Shown one piece after another: positions 41,271 through 50,589 of a DNA stretch of 64,000 bases. This stretch comes from Pseudacidovorax intermedius (lineage in GTDB: Bacteria > Pseudomonadota > Gammaproteobacteria > Burkholderiales > Burkholderiaceae_C): positions 1 to 64,000 of the forward strand of contig NZ_QQAV01000017.1 of NCBI RefSeq assembly GCF_003350475.1, read 5' to 3'. Under the pieces are notes generated by a model that was not told where the DNA came from, did no database searches, and saw only the letters and a program-made list of their open reading frames with translations. Made by a program: the position numbers and the translations under genes. The first letter of the stretch is position 1. Each line of letters opens with the position of its first letter.

Positions 41271-44200
41271 GTGAGCGCCGCACCGTCCGTCCCGCCGTCG
41301 GACTGGGGCAGCCTCCAGCCGCGACATGCCATGGCTGGCCCGGCGACGCCCCCCGAACCCCGACCAGTGGCACTGCCCCGCGCCTGGTATCTGCGAGTCG
41401 GCGCGGTGGTGGCCATGCTGCTGGCCGGCCTCACCCTCACCTACCTGCGCGCCGATCCGGCCCCCGCGAGCGCGCACATGGCCTTCCTGTGCCAGCTGCT
41501 GAGCGTGCGCGAAGCCGACGCGGGCTTCGACGCGCAATTGCTCTCATTGCAGGCCGGGCGAACCGTCGACGACCGCGCGCTGTCCCAGTTCGCCGCCCAG
41601 GCCGCGCAGCAGGTCCAGAGGATGGCGGCGCTGCCGGAGGTGGTACCGGCGGCGGATCGCCCTGCGCTGCAACAGGCACTCGGCGCCCTGCGCACGGCCC
41701 TGGACGCCAAGGTCGCCGGCCTGCCGGACTTCCGGCGCACCCACCTGGGCCTGGCCCAGGCCCAGGCCGGATTGCCGTCCGCCGCGGCGGATCTTCTGCA
41801 GGCCACCGAGAACACGCCGCTGCAGGGCGCCGCCCGGCGCTACGTGCTGGGCTTCCTTCCGGGCAGCGGCAGTAGCGACGAGGGGGAGGCCGACGCAGCG
41901 GCCGAGGCGCTGCGGACAGCCGCGCAGTCCGACCCCGCACTCGCCCCGGCCGTGCGGCGCCTGCTCACCCAGGGCGACAGCATCCATCGCCTGCGCAGCG
42001 CCCGCGACGCCGCAGTCGACGCCGTGCGGCGCCTGGACACCACGGCCCGCATCCAGGACGTGCAGCGCCGCTACGAGGAAAGCTGGCGGCGCCTGGACGC
42101 CGAGGCCCACGCCTGGCGCATCGTCCTGTTCGGGCTGGCCATGCTGATGGCCGCCTACCTGAGCTGGGCCTTCCTGCAGTGGCAGCGCATGCAGCGCCAG
42201 CTGGCCGGCGCCCATGGCGAGCTGCAGCGGCGCTACCAGGCGCAGCTGGCGGCCGAGCAGCGCCTCAAGCTGCATGCCACCGCCTTCGAGAACGCGTACG
42301 ACGGCATCACCCTGACCGATGCGCGCGGCAACATCGTCGACGTCAACCCAGCCTTCTGCCGCATCACCGGCTACAGCCGCGCCGAAGTCATCGGCCGCAA
42401 CCCCAGCATGATGCAGTCGGGCCGCCACGACCGCGCCTTCTACACGGCCATGTGGAAGCGCATCCTGGAGACGGGCAACTGGAACGGCGAGATCTGGAAC
42501 CGCAACAAGTACGGCGAGGTGTACCCGGAGCTGCTGTCCATCTCGGCCATCCGCGACAGCCGCGGCGCGGTAAGCAACTTCGTGGCCGTGTTCGCCGACA
42601 TCCGGCACCTGAAGGCGCAGGAGAAGCAGCTCGCGCGCATGGCCTACTACGACGCGCTCACCGGCCTGCCCAACCGGGTGCTGCTGGCCGACCGGCTGCA
42701 GCATGCCGTCGCCCGCGCCCGCAGCCGGGCCACGGTGCTGGCCGTCTGCTACATGGACCTGGACAACTTCAAGCCCGTCAACGACGGCCACGGGCATGCC
42801 GCCGGCGATCTGGCGCTGGTGCAGGTGGCGCGACACCTGCAGGCCGCCGTCCAGCCCGACGACACGGTGGCGCGCACCGGCGGCGACGAATTCGTGCTGC
42901 TCTTCGAGCGCAGCGACACCGAAGGCTGCCACCGCATGCTGCAGCAGGTGGTGGATGCCATCACGCTGCCGCTGCAGGTGGGCAGCGGCAGCCACACGCT
43001 CACCGGGAGCATCGGCGTCACCTTCTTCCCGCAGGACGACATCGAGCCCGAGGCCCTGCTGCGCCACGCCGACCAGGCCATGTACCGGGCCAAGCAGGCC
43101 GGCGGCGGCCGCTTCCATGTCTTCGACGCCGAGGACGACCGTCATGCGCGCGACGTGGGCCACCATGCGCAGCGCCTGCGCCAGGCCATGCGGCGCGGCG
43201 AGCTGGTGCTTTACTACCAGCCCAAGGTGGACATGCGCCGTGGCACGGTGCTCGGCGCCGAGGCGCTGATCCGCTGGCAGCATCCCGAGCGCGGCCTGTT
43301 GCCGCCGGGCGCCTTCCTGCCCCTGCTCGAAGACGATGCCCTGACCATCGACCTGGGCGAGTGGGTGATCGAGCAGGCGCTGGTCCAGGCCGGACGCTGG
43401 GCCGAGGGCGGGCTCCGGCTGCCGGTGTCGGTCAACGTGGCGAGTGCGCAACTGCAGGGGGCAGACTTCATGCGCAAGCTCGGACTGGCCCTGGAGCGCC
43501 ACCCGGCCGCGGCAGACCTGCTGGAACTGGAGATCCTGGAGACCACCAGCCTGGACGACGTGGTCAAGGCGGCACGCATCATCGAGCAGTGCCACGCGCT
43601 GGGCGTGCATGTGTCCATCGACGACTTCGGCACGGGCTATTCCTCGCTTACTTACCTCAAGCGCCTGCCGGCGCGCACCATCAAGCTGGACCAGAGCTTC
43701 GTGCGCGAACTGCTGGAGGACAGCGACAACCTGGTGATCGCCCACGGCGTGATCCGGCTGGTCCATGCGCTGGACCGCAAGGTCATCGCCGAGGGCGTGG
43801 AAAGCGAGGCCCACGGCCGCCTGCTGCTGCAGATGGGCTGCGACTGCGCCCAGGGCTATGGCGTCGCGCGCCCCATGCCCGCGGCCGACCTGCCCGACTG
43901 GGTGCAGATCTGGCAGCCGCCCCAGGCGTGGCGTGATTGCGCCCGCGTGCGCTGGACGGACGAGGTGTATCCGCTGCTGCTGGCCGAGGTCCAGGCCCGC
44001 GGGCACATGCAGCAACTGCGCCATGCCCTGCAGCACGGCCGGCGCCTCTCGGCGGGCCCCACGCTGCCGCCGCTGCCGGAGCTCCCGGAGCTCCCGGAGC
44101 TGCCCGACCCCACTGCGGCACCGACGCTGTCGGCGGCCGACCGCCTGGCGCTGACGGAGCGGCTGCGTCAGGAACATGCCACGGTGCGCCAGCGCAGCGA

Positions 44201-44375
44201 CGCGGTCGGCCGCGCCCTGGCCCAGGGGCTGATCGACGAGGCCCGCGCCCGCAGCGACGCCCTGCATGCCGCGCATGACGAACTGCTCGCAGCTCTCTCT
44301 GCGATGCAGTTCGCCCTGGCCGCCCCGGTCGTGGTCCGCGCATCGCCAAAGGCGCAAGTGGCCGTATCGGCCTGA
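41271..44375 (+). CDS. PAS-GGDEF-EAL membrane protein with C-terminal extension
   Basis: 1034 residues. TM near 37-58, periplasmic/extracytoplasmic helical sensor to about 280, TM at about 284-302, PAS near 340-455 (YDGITLTDARGNIVDVNPAF), GGDEF at 537-541 intact, EAL intact at Glu664 (GAEALIRW) with DDFGTGYSSL. After the EAL domain, about 130 extra residues contain a PEL repeat (LPELPELPELPD) and a helical, His-containing tail. GTG start at 41271 has GGAGG upstream. Probably a bifunctional c-di-GMP enzyme; the FNR-like box upstream suggests regulation by oxygen. Confidence 0.93.
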   Translation: MSAAPSVPPSDWGSLQPRHAMAGPATPPEPRPVALPRAWYLRVGAVVAMLLAGLTLTYLRADPAPASAHMAFLCQLLSVREADAGFDAQLLSLQAGRTVDDRALSQFAAQAAQQVQRMAALPEVVPAADRPALQQALGALRTALDAKVAGLPDFRRTHLGLAQAQAGLPSAAADLLQATENTPLQGAARRYVLGFLPGSGSSDEGEADAAAEALRTAAQSDPALAPAVRRLLTQGDSIHRLRSARDAAVDAVRRLDTTARIQDVQRRYEESWRRLDAEAHAWRIVLFGLAMLMAAYLSWAFLQWQRMQRQLAGAHGELQRRYQAQLAAEQRLKLHATAFENAYDGITLTDARGNIVDVNPAFCRITGYSRAEVIGRNPSMMQSGRHDRAFYTAMWKRILETGNWNGEIWNRNKYGEVYPELLSISAIRDSRGAVSNFVAVFADIRHLKAQEKQLARMAYYDALTGLPNRVLLADRLQHAVARARSRATVLAVCYMDLDNFKPVNDGHGHAAGDLALVQVARHLQAAVQPDDTVARTGGDEFVLLFERSDTEGCHRMLQQVVDAITLPLQVGSGSHTLTGSIGVTFFPQDDIEPEALLRHADQAMYRAKQAGGGRFHVFDAEDDRHARDVGHHAQRLRQAMRRGELVLYYQPKVDMRRGTVLGAEALIRWQHPERGLLPPGAFLPLLEDDALTIDLGEWVIEQALVQAGRWAEGGLRLPVSVNVASAQLQGADFMRKLGLALERHPAAADLLELEILETTSLDDVVKAARIIEQCHALGVHVSIDDFGTGYSSLTYLKRLPARTIKLDQSFVRELLEDSDNLVIAHGVIRLVHALDRKVIAEGVESEAHGRLLLQMGCDCAQGYGVARPMPAADLPDWVQIWQPPQAWRDCARVRWTDEVYPLLLAEVQARGHMQQLRHALQHGRRLSAGPTLPPLPELPELPELPDPTAAPTLSAADRLALTERLRQEHATVRQRSDAVGRALAQGLIDEARARSDALHAAHDELLAALSAMQFALAAPVVVRASPKAQVAVSA

Positions 44376-44384
44376 GGCGCCATG

Positions 44385-44405
44385 AAAAGCCCGGCATCGC
44401 CGGGC
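44385..44405 (-). terminator. Rho-independent terminator of the ketosynthase operon
   Basis: On the minus strand GCCCGGC-GAT-GCCGGGC is followed by TTTTC. It lies 10 bp past the end of the ketosynthase gene, in the gap with the convergent GGDEF/EAL gene. Confidence 0.75.
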
Positions 44406-44414
44406 CACGGGCGC

Positions 44415-45617
44415 TCAGGCCCGTTCGAACAGCAGCACCGCGTTGGAGCCGCCGAAGGCGAAGGAGCTGCTGACGGCCGCGCGCAGGTCGGGCGCATCCA
44501 GGCCGGACGCCGGCACCAGGTTCAGGCCGAAGGCCGGATCGGGCTGCTCGGCATGGGCATTGGGCGGCAACTGGCCGTTCTTGACCGCCAGCACGGTGAT
44601 GGCCGCCTCCAGCGCGCCGGCCGCACCCAGCAGGTGGCCATGCAGCGCCTTGGTGGAGCTGACGCGCAGCGCGCCGATGGCATCGCCCCAGACGGCACTC
44701 AGCGCCTCGGCCTCGACGCCGTCGCCGATTCGGGTGGCGGTGCCATGGGCATTGCAGTAACCGACATCGGACGGCTGCAGTCCAGCCACCTGCAGGGCGG
44801 CGCGCATCGCGCGGGCCTGGCCGGCCGCGTCGGGCTTGGTCAGGTGGGTGGCGTCGCAACTGTGGCCCCAGCCGGTCAGCAGGGCATGCGCCGCGGCGCC
44901 GCGCGCGCGGGCGCGCTCGGCCGATTCGAGCACCAGGAAGGCCGCACCCTCGCCCAGCGCGAAGCCGGCCCGGTCGGCCGCGAAGGGCCGCACGGCGCGC
45001 GATTCCTCGCCCGCCACCACCGGCGCCAACGTCTGCATGGCCTGCCAGGCCAGCACCACGCCGGGCACGATCAGCGCCTCGCTGCCGCCCGCGATGGCCA
45101 CATCGACCTCGCCGCGCTGCACCGCCTTGGCGGCCTCGGCGATGGCCACCGCCGACGAGGCGCAGGCCACCGAATAGGTGAACACCGGCCCGCGCGCATT
45201 CAGCCGCATCGCCACCTGCGACGCCGGCGCGTTGGGCATGAAGGCGGGAATGGTCAGCGGAGGCACCCGGCCGTTGCCGCGGTAGGCGGCCTCCAGCGCC
45301 GTGGCGCCGCCCATGCCACAGCCGCCGTAGACACCGAGGCGCTCGGGCGCCACATCGCGCAGTGCGCCGGCATCGCGGACGGCCATCTCGGCGGCGGCGA
45401 CCGCCAGCTGGCTGACCCGGTCCACGCCGGGCAGCTGCAGCTTGGTGAACCAGCGGGATTCGTCGAACTGCAGCGTGGCCGCGGCGGCGGGCTTGGGCAG
45501 GTCGGGAAAGACGGGCCGGATGGCGGATTCGCCCCGCATCAGGGCCGCGAACATGGCCTGCGCGTCCTCGCCATGCGGCGAGACCACGCCCAGCCCGGTG
45601 ATGGCGACCTGCGTCAC
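44415..45617 (-). CDS. Beta-ketoacyl-ACP synthase (FabF/KAS II-like)
   Basis: 400 residues, thiolase-fold ketosynthase. Nucleophile Cys152 (SVACASSA), His291 (NAHGTAT), Lys323 and His328 (STKALHGHLLGAAG) form the usual KAS I/II catalytic set. It condenses acyl groups with malonyl-ACP. GTG start at 45617 overlaps the acp stop (GTGA), so it is coupled to a dedicated ACP, which argues for a specialised lipid or polyketide product rather than general fatty-acid synthesis. No ketoreductase, dehydratase or thioesterase is in the window. Confidence 0.92.
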   Translation of the reverse strand: MTQVAITGLGVVSPHGEDAQAMFAALMRGESAIRPVFPDLPKPAAAATLQFDESRWFTKLQLPGVDRVSQLAVAAAEMAVRDAGALRDVAPERLGVYGGCGMGGATALEAAYRGNGRVPPLTIPAFMPNAPASQVAMRLNARGPVFTYSVACASSAVAIAEAAKAVQRGEVDVAIAGGSEALIVPGVVLAWQAMQTLAPVVAGEESRAVRPFAADRAGFALGEGAAFLVLESAERARARGAAAHALLTGWGHSCDATHLTKPDAAGQARAMRAALQVAGLQPSDVGYCNAHGTATRIGDGVEAEALSAVWGDAIGALRVSSTKALHGHLLGAAGALEAAITVLAVKNGQLPPNAHAEQPDPAFGLNLVPASGLDAPDLRAAVSSSFAFGGSNAVLLFERA

Positions 45618-45895
45618 GAGGCCTGCTTCGCGGCCGCCTCGGCACGCGCCTTGTCGACCACCGCGGCCAGGCCGGCGAGGGTCTCGATGCTCGGATCCGG
45701 ATCGGGCATGGAGATCTTGAAGCGGTCCTCGATCTCGAACAGGAATTCAACCAGGGCGAGGGAATCGAGCCCCTTGTCGCGCATGGACTCGTTCGGGTCC
45801 AGGGTGGCAGGGTCGATGCCGTATTTCTCCTGGATCAGATCCTGCAATTCCTTCAGCGAGCTCATGAGTCTTGTGTCTGTAATGTCAAATTTCAT
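45614..45895 (-). CDS. Acyl carrier protein
   Basis: 93 residues from ATG 45895, or 83 from ATG 45865. The phosphopantetheine attachment Ser is in GLDSLALVEF. Acidic helices and length are standard for ACP. The longer start overlaps the PAP2 stop as ATGA and is therefore preferred; neither start has a clear Shine-Dalgarno. It is sandwiched between a ketosynthase and a PAP2-type phosphatase in a three-gene operon and is presumably the ketosynthase partner. Confidence 0.9.
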   Translation of the reverse strand: MKFDITDTRLMSSLKELQDLIQEKYGIDPATLDPNESMRDKGLDSLALVEFLFEIEDRFKISMPDPDPSIETLAGLAAVVDKARAEAAAKQAS

Positions 45896-46575
45896 GATAG
45901 CCGTTCGATCCGCGGGGCCTCGTCCTGCTCGCGCCAGCGCCACCGCAGCGAGGCCGCAGCAAACACCAGGCCCAGTGCCGTGCCGCCCACCACGTCCCAG
46001 GCCACATGCTGCCGGGTGGCCAGCGTGGACCAGGCGATGGCCAGCACCCAGGCCAGGCTCGTCAGCCGAAGCGCCGCCGGCGCCCCCACGCGCCGCAGCA
46101 GGTGCTCGATCCATACCGCCGTGAAGACGGAGATGGCCACGTGCATCGACGGGCAGGCATTGCCCGCCGCGTCGATGCCGGCCAGCAGCGCGAAGCCGGG
46201 CGCATCGGCGCGGTCCAGCGGCAGCGGAGGAATCTGCGTGGGCCACAGGTAGAAGATCATCAGCCCGCAGGCGCACAGCGCCCCAGCCCAAAAGCCATAG
46301 ACCAGAAGCGGCATGAAGCCGCGCAGCAGTCCTGGCGCGATGCCCACGTACAGCCACAGGGACAGGTAGGGCACGAGCGCGATGGGGGCGAAGGGCACCC
46401 AGGCGTCGACCCAGGTCAGCGGCATCACCAGCGGCGGCTGCGCCGGGTGGCGCAGAAGATGGAAATAGCCGATGAAGAACACCCACACCCAGGCGGTGGT
46501 GCCGACGATCTTGAGCAGGGCGCGTTCGCGCATGCGGGAGCCCAGCTCGCGGGCCCAGGGGGGCTGGTTAGACAT
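45892..46575 (-). CDS. PAP2 superfamily membrane phosphatase/phosphotransferase
   Basis: 227 residues with about six helices. PAP2 motifs: PSMHVAISV (motif 2, His145 region) and TRQHVAWDVVGG (motif 3). Members hydrolyse lipid phosphates or transfer phospho-head-groups (inositol phosphotransferase-like). It is the first gene of the operon with ACP and ketosynthase, so a role in making or modifying a lipid is plausible. ATG at 46575 is 90 bp from divergent DUF1841. Confidence 0.88.
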   Translation of the reverse strand: MSNQPPWARELGSRMRERALLKIVGTTAWVWVFFIGYFHLLRHPAQPPLVMPLTWVDAWVPFAPIALVPYLSLWLYVGIAPGLLRGFMPLLVYGFWAGALCACGLMIFYLWPTQIPPLPLDRADAPGFALLAGIDAAGNACPSMHVAISVFTAVWIEHLLRRVGAPAALRLTSLAWVLAIAWSTLATRQHVAWDVVGGTALGLVFAAASLRWRWREQDEAPRIERLS

Positions 46576-46665
46576 TAACAAAGGTGAAGGCGGAAGCCCC
46601 GATCTTGCCCGAAGCCCAAGACAGCCCTGCGGCCAAGGCCGCGGCCGGGTTCTAAACTCGGCCGG

Positions 46666-47100
46666 ATGTTCAATCCCACCCAGGAAGACGTGCGGCGCTT
46701 CTTCTGCGCCGTCTACGCCAAGCACCGCGCCGGCCAGCCCATGGAGGCGCTCGAGATCATCGCCGCCGAGTGGATTGCTCAGCACCCCGAATACCACGCC
46801 GACCTGGCCGACGCCGATGCCGCCGTCGCCCGCGTCTACGACGGCAAGGACGGCCGCGAGAACCCCTTCCTGCACCTGTCGATGCACCTGTCGATCAGCG
46901 AGCAGTGCTCCATCGACCAGCCGCGCGGCATCCGCCAGGCGGTGGAACTGCTGGCCGCGCGCCGCGGCTCGCTGCTGGAGGCGCACCACGAGGCCATGGA
47001 GTGCCTCGGCCGCATGATGTGGGAAAGCCAGCGCGCCGGACGTCCACCCGATGGCCATGCCTACGTCGACTGCGTGCAGCGCAAGGCAACGCGCGACTGA
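46666..47100 (+). CDS. DUF1841 family protein
   Basis: 144 residues, soluble. The N-terminal MFNPTQEDVRRFFC and central NPFLHLSMHLSISEQCSIDQPRGIRQ strings (read here in part) are the DUF1841 signature, found widely in beta- and gammaproteobacteria. Function unknown. Monocistronic-looking and divergent from the PAP2-ACP-KS operon; 48 bp precede the next gene on the same strand. Confidence 0.85.
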   Translation: MFNPTQEDVRRFFCAVYAKHRAGQPMEALEIIAAEWIAQHPEYHADLADADAAVARVYDGKDGRENPFLHLSMHLSISEQCSIDQPRGIRQAVELLAARRGSLLEAHHEAMECLGRMMWESQRAGRPPDGHAYVDCVQRKATRD

Positions 47101-47148
47101 GCGCGGCCGGCTCATCGCCTCTCTTCCATCCCTCGCAAAAAACGAGAC

Positions 47149-48135
47149 ATGCACAGCAAACGCCAATTCATCGCCACCTCCGCCGCGCTGGCCGCCGGCA
47201 GCTTGCTGCCCGGCCTGGCCGGTGCGCAGGCCGCCTTTCCGTCGCGCCCGATCCGCATCGTGGTGCCCAATGCCGCCGGCGGCGGCGCCGACCTGACGGC
47301 CCGCGCAGTCGGCCAGGCCATCGCCGGCCCGCTGGGCCAGGCGGTGGTGATCGACAACAAGCCCAGCGCCGGCGGCATCGTGGCGGGCGAGACCGTCTCG
47401 CGCGCCGAGCCGGACGGCCACACCCTGCTGCTGATCTCCAGCGGCTCGGCCGTGAGCGCGGCGCTGTTCAAGACCATGCCCTTCGACACGCTGAAGGACT
47501 TTGCGCCCATCTCGCTGCTGGCTACCTTCGACCTGGTGATCGCGGTGGCCGGCAACAGCCGCTTCAAGAGCCTGCCCGAGATGGTCAGCTGGGCCAAGGC
47601 CAATCCCGGCAAGCTCAACATCGGCACGCCGCAGATCGGCACCACGCAGAACCTGGCGGCCGAGATGTTCAAGCTGACGGCCGGCATCGAGGCGCAGGTG
47701 GTGCCCTTCAACGGCACGCCACCGGTGGTGACGGCCGTGCGCGGCGGCGAGATCGACGCCATGGTCGACATCCTGGGCCCGCTGGTGACGCAGATCTCGG
47801 GCAAGACGCTGCGCGCGCTGGCGGTGCTGGGCAAGGACCGCGCGCCCCAGCTGCCCGACGTACCCGCCGCCCGCGAGACCGGCCCGGCCTTCGCCCAGAT
47901 GAACCTGAGCTCCTGGAACGGCCTGGCCGCGCCGGCCAAGACGCCGCCCGCCGTGGTGGATCGCCTGAGCAAGGAAGTCCAGGCCGCCCTGGCCAAGCCC
48001 GAGTTGGTCCAGCGCCTGCGCGACCTGAACCTCACGGCGCGCAGCAGCACGCCGCAGCAGGCACGCGACTTCCTGGCGGCCGATATCCAGCGGTGGAACG
48101 ACGTGATTGCCAAGGCGAAGATCCAGAAGCTTTGA
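47149..48135 (+). CDS. Tripartite tricarboxylate transporter (Bug family) receptor
   Basis: 328 residues, second Bug protein of the window. Signal peptide to about residue 27 (SLLPGLAGAQA). Typical strings: RPIRIVVPNAAGGGADLTAR, VIDNKPSAGGIVAGE, PISLLATFDLVIAV, IGTPQIGTTQNLAAEMF, VPFNGTPPVVTAVRGGEIDAM in part, LPDVPAARETGP. It is an orphan receptor without TctA/B nearby. It shares only family-level similarity with the receptor at 25608-26594, so it probably binds another carboxylate. Confidence 0.9.
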   Translation: MHSKRQFIATSAALAAGSLLPGLAGAQAAFPSRPIRIVVPNAAGGGADLTARAVGQAIAGPLGQAVVIDNKPSAGGIVAGETVSRAEPDGHTLLLISSGSAVSAALFKTMPFDTLKDFAPISLLATFDLVIAVAGNSRFKSLPEMVSWAKANPGKLNIGTPQIGTTQNLAAEMFKLTAGIEAQVVPFNGTPPVVTAVRGGEIDAMVDILGPLVTQISGKTLRALAVLGKDRAPQLPDVPAARETGPAFAQMNLSSWNGLAAPAKTPPAVVDRLSKEVQAALAKPELVQRLRDLNLTARSSTPQQARDFLAADIQRWNDVIAKAKIQKL

Positions 48136-48282
48136 CGCGCCAGGGGGCCGCCGGCGCCCGCGTGGCGAGTGCGGGAATGGGTGGCCGGGCTGGCGCGTCG
48201 GCGACAGGCTGGCCTAACATCCTGCGGTTTTCGGACAGCCGTCAACCGATTGCGCTGCCGTTCGGTTGAGTTCTTCGTGCCG

Positions 48283-49158
48283 ATGACACTCCTGCCCCAC
48301 CTTTCGTCCCGCCTCGGTGCGCGCGTGCGCCCGGTGGCCCTGGGTCTCGCCACCTTGCTGGCGACCGCTTCGGCGCTGGCGCAGAGCCCGGTGGCCGTCG
48401 CCACCAACGGGCCTTCGGCCGCCTATCTGGCGGCACACGCGCGCTGGAAGGCGTCACTCGACGCCTTCGAGAAGGCGGACAAGGCAGCCCTGCCGGCCGA
48501 AGGCGGCGTGCTCTTCGTCGGCAGCTCCACGGTGCGGATGTGGACCAACCTGGCGCAGGACTTCCGCAACTGGCCGGTGGTCATCAACCGCGGCTTCGGC
48601 GGCTCCACCATGGCCGACTGCAGCCTCTTCGTGCGCGACCTGGTGGTGCGCTACAAGCCCAGCCATGTGCTGGTCTACGCGGGCGACAATGACCTGGCCG
48701 AAGGCCGCACGCCCTTCCAGGTGCTGGAAGACTTCGCCCTCTTCGTCAACACCGTGCAGAACGAGCTGCCGGACACGCGCATCAGCTACATCTCGATCAA
48801 GCCGAGTCCCTCGCGGGCCCACCTGCTGCCGAAGATCCGCGAGACCAACGACATCATCGCGGCCTACCTGCGCACCCAGGCCAAGTCGGACTTCATCGAC
48901 ATCTTCAACCCCATGCTGGGCGCCGACGGCCAGCCGCGGCCCGAGCTCTTCCTGCCGGACCGGCTGCACATGACCGAGGCCGGCTACCGCGTCTGGCATT
49001 CGGTGATCGCCAGCCAGGTGCAGCCGACGGCCGGGGCGCAGGCGGCGACGCCCGTGCAACCCCCGCCTGCAATGGGCGCCTCCAGCGCGGCGGCCGTGCC
49101 AGCGGCGCCTGCGATGGCGCCGACGGGCGCAATGGCGACGGCCAGCCGGCCGCACTGA
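48283..49158 (+). CDS. Exported SGNH/GDSL-family hydrolase
   Basis: 291 residues. Signal peptide to about residue 34 (LLATASALAQ). Block I is VGSSTVRMW (Ser in place of GDS), block II has GFGGSTMAD, block III YAGDNDLAEG, and block V carries the Asp/His pair in LPDRLHMTEAGY. This order fits SGNH hydrolases acting on esters or acetyl groups of extracellular substrates. The C-terminal 45 residues are a low-complexity Ala/Pro tail. ATG at 48283; upstream in-frame starts extend into unconserved sequence. Confidence 0.87.
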   Translation: MTLLPHLSSRLGARVRPVALGLATLLATASALAQSPVAVATNGPSAAYLAAHARWKASLDAFEKADKAALPAEGGVLFVGSSTVRMWTNLAQDFRNWPVVINRGFGGSTMADCSLFVRDLVVRYKPSHVLVYAGDNDLAEGRTPFQVLEDFALFVNTVQNELPDTRISYISIKPSPSRAHLLPKIRETNDIIAAYLRTQAKSDFIDIFNPMLGADGQPRPELFLPDRLHMTEAGYRVWHSVIASQVQPTAGAQAATPVQPPPAMGASSAAAVPAAPAMAPTGAMATASRPH

Positions 49159-49231
49159 CCGGCAGCGTCCGGCCGGCCCTGCGTGGGTCCGGCGGCGACA
49201 TGGCCGCGGGCGGTACCCCAGCCGCCCGGCT

Positions 49232-50425
49232 TCAGGTCAGGCCGGCAGATCCGGCGGGCGCAATGGCCTTCGCCGACCCCAGGTCCTCGGGCGGCTGAAC
49301 CGTCTCTTCGGGCGGCGCGGCATCCGCGTTCTGGGTATAGCGCGCCACCGCCCACATCCACGCCAGCACCACTGCCAGCAGCAGCGTGTCGGCCCACCAG
49401 GGGCGCGAGGTCTGGCTGTCGCCGAAGATGGCCAGCACGGTCAGCACCGCCACCAGATGGGCGCAGAAGGCCGGCAGCGAGGCCCGGCCCATCGTCTCCA
49501 GCCACCGCACGCGCGGCAGCCACCGGGCCCAGGTCGGGCCGAAGCGGATGGCCACGACACCCAGCGCCACCAGGTTGAGCAGCCGCAGGGGCCCGAGCTG
49601 CCATTTGTCCACCCACAGGTTGCGGGCGATGTCCGCGCCGAAGGGCGCCTGACCGTGCTCGCCGAAGTGGCGCCAGTACAGCCCCACCAGCGCCACCGCC
49701 ACTGCCGGCAGCACCACCGCCCAGTGCAACCGCAGGGGCCGGGCATGCGGCGCGCTGCGCGTGAAGCCCAGCCACAGTCCACCGAACCACAGGAACTGCC
49801 AGGCATAGGCATTGAAGGCGCCCATCTCGTTGAAGGGCACCGGCAGGCCCGTCAGCGCGAAGATCCAGCCGTAGAGCCATTCGCTGAGCCCGTACTGGGC
49901 CCCGACCCACAGCGCGCCACTGGCCACCATCACCGCCGGCCAGCCCCAGCGCTGATGGCGCAGCGCGAAGGCCAGCACCCAGGGGCTCAGCAGCATGAAG
50001 AAGATGTACATCGGCAGGATGTCCAGCAGCGCCGGCTCGTAGATGAGCAGCAGGCCGAACACAAAGCCCTCAGCCGGCTGCGCCAGGTACCAGGACACCA
50101 GGTTGGTGACCGCCGGCTCCATGCGCCGGATGCCCAGCGCCGTGATGACGGTGAACAGGAAGAGCAGCAGCGCCGCATGCGCGACGTAGATCTTGAGCAC
50201 CCGCCGCCAGAAGGCGCTTCGCATCGACTCCACGCCGTCGCGCCGCGCATAGCGGCTGTAGACCAGCCCCGCCATGAAGGCCGACAGCAACACGAAGCCC
50301 TCGGCGGCGGACACCCAGCCGAAGGGCTGGCCGAGCGGGTCGGTGAAATGGGTGGGCAGGTGGGTGACGGTCATCAGCACGAGCATCAGCCCGCGCAAGG
50401 CGTCGATTTCCCAGTGGCGTTTCAT
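49232..50425 (-). CDS. OpgC family membrane protein (succinyltransferase-like)
   Basis: 397 residues with about ten helices. MKRHWEIDALRGLMLVLMTVTHLP at the N-terminus is the acyltransferase-3/OpgC signature with the early His. OpgC proteins succinylate osmoregulated periplasmic glucans or act on related glycans in the membrane. No opgG/opgH genes are close. ATG at 50425 is 165 bp from the divergent macroglobulin gene. Confidence 0.87.
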   Translation of the reverse strand: MKRHWEIDALRGLMLVLMTVTHLPTHFTDPLGQPFGWVSAAEGFVLLSAFMAGLVYSRYARRDGVESMRSAFWRRVLKIYVAHAALLLFLFTVITALGIRRMEPAVTNLVSWYLAQPAEGFVFGLLLIYEPALLDILPMYIFFMLLSPWVLAFALRHQRWGWPAVMVASGALWVGAQYGLSEWLYGWIFALTGLPVPFNEMGAFNAYAWQFLWFGGLWLGFTRSAPHARPLRLHWAVVLPAVAVALVGLYWRHFGEHGQAPFGADIARNLWVDKWQLGPLRLLNLVALGVVAIRFGPTWARWLPRVRWLETMGRASLPAFCAHLVAVLTVLAIFGDSQTSRPWWADTLLLAVVLAWMWAVARYTQNADAAPPEETVQPPEDLGSAKAIAPAGSAGLT

Positions 50426-50589
50426 GAGGCGGGGGAGCGGCAGTCGGGCCTGAAGTGAAAGGGTTTAAGCCACCCACGCGCACGGCCTGCGAACGAGGGC
50501 GCGATTGTAGGAGGCGGCCGGTTCTGCGGCGGGTCCGCCACGGACATCCGCTAACCTGCCGGGTGCTTTCCGAGTCAGAGGGACAAGAA

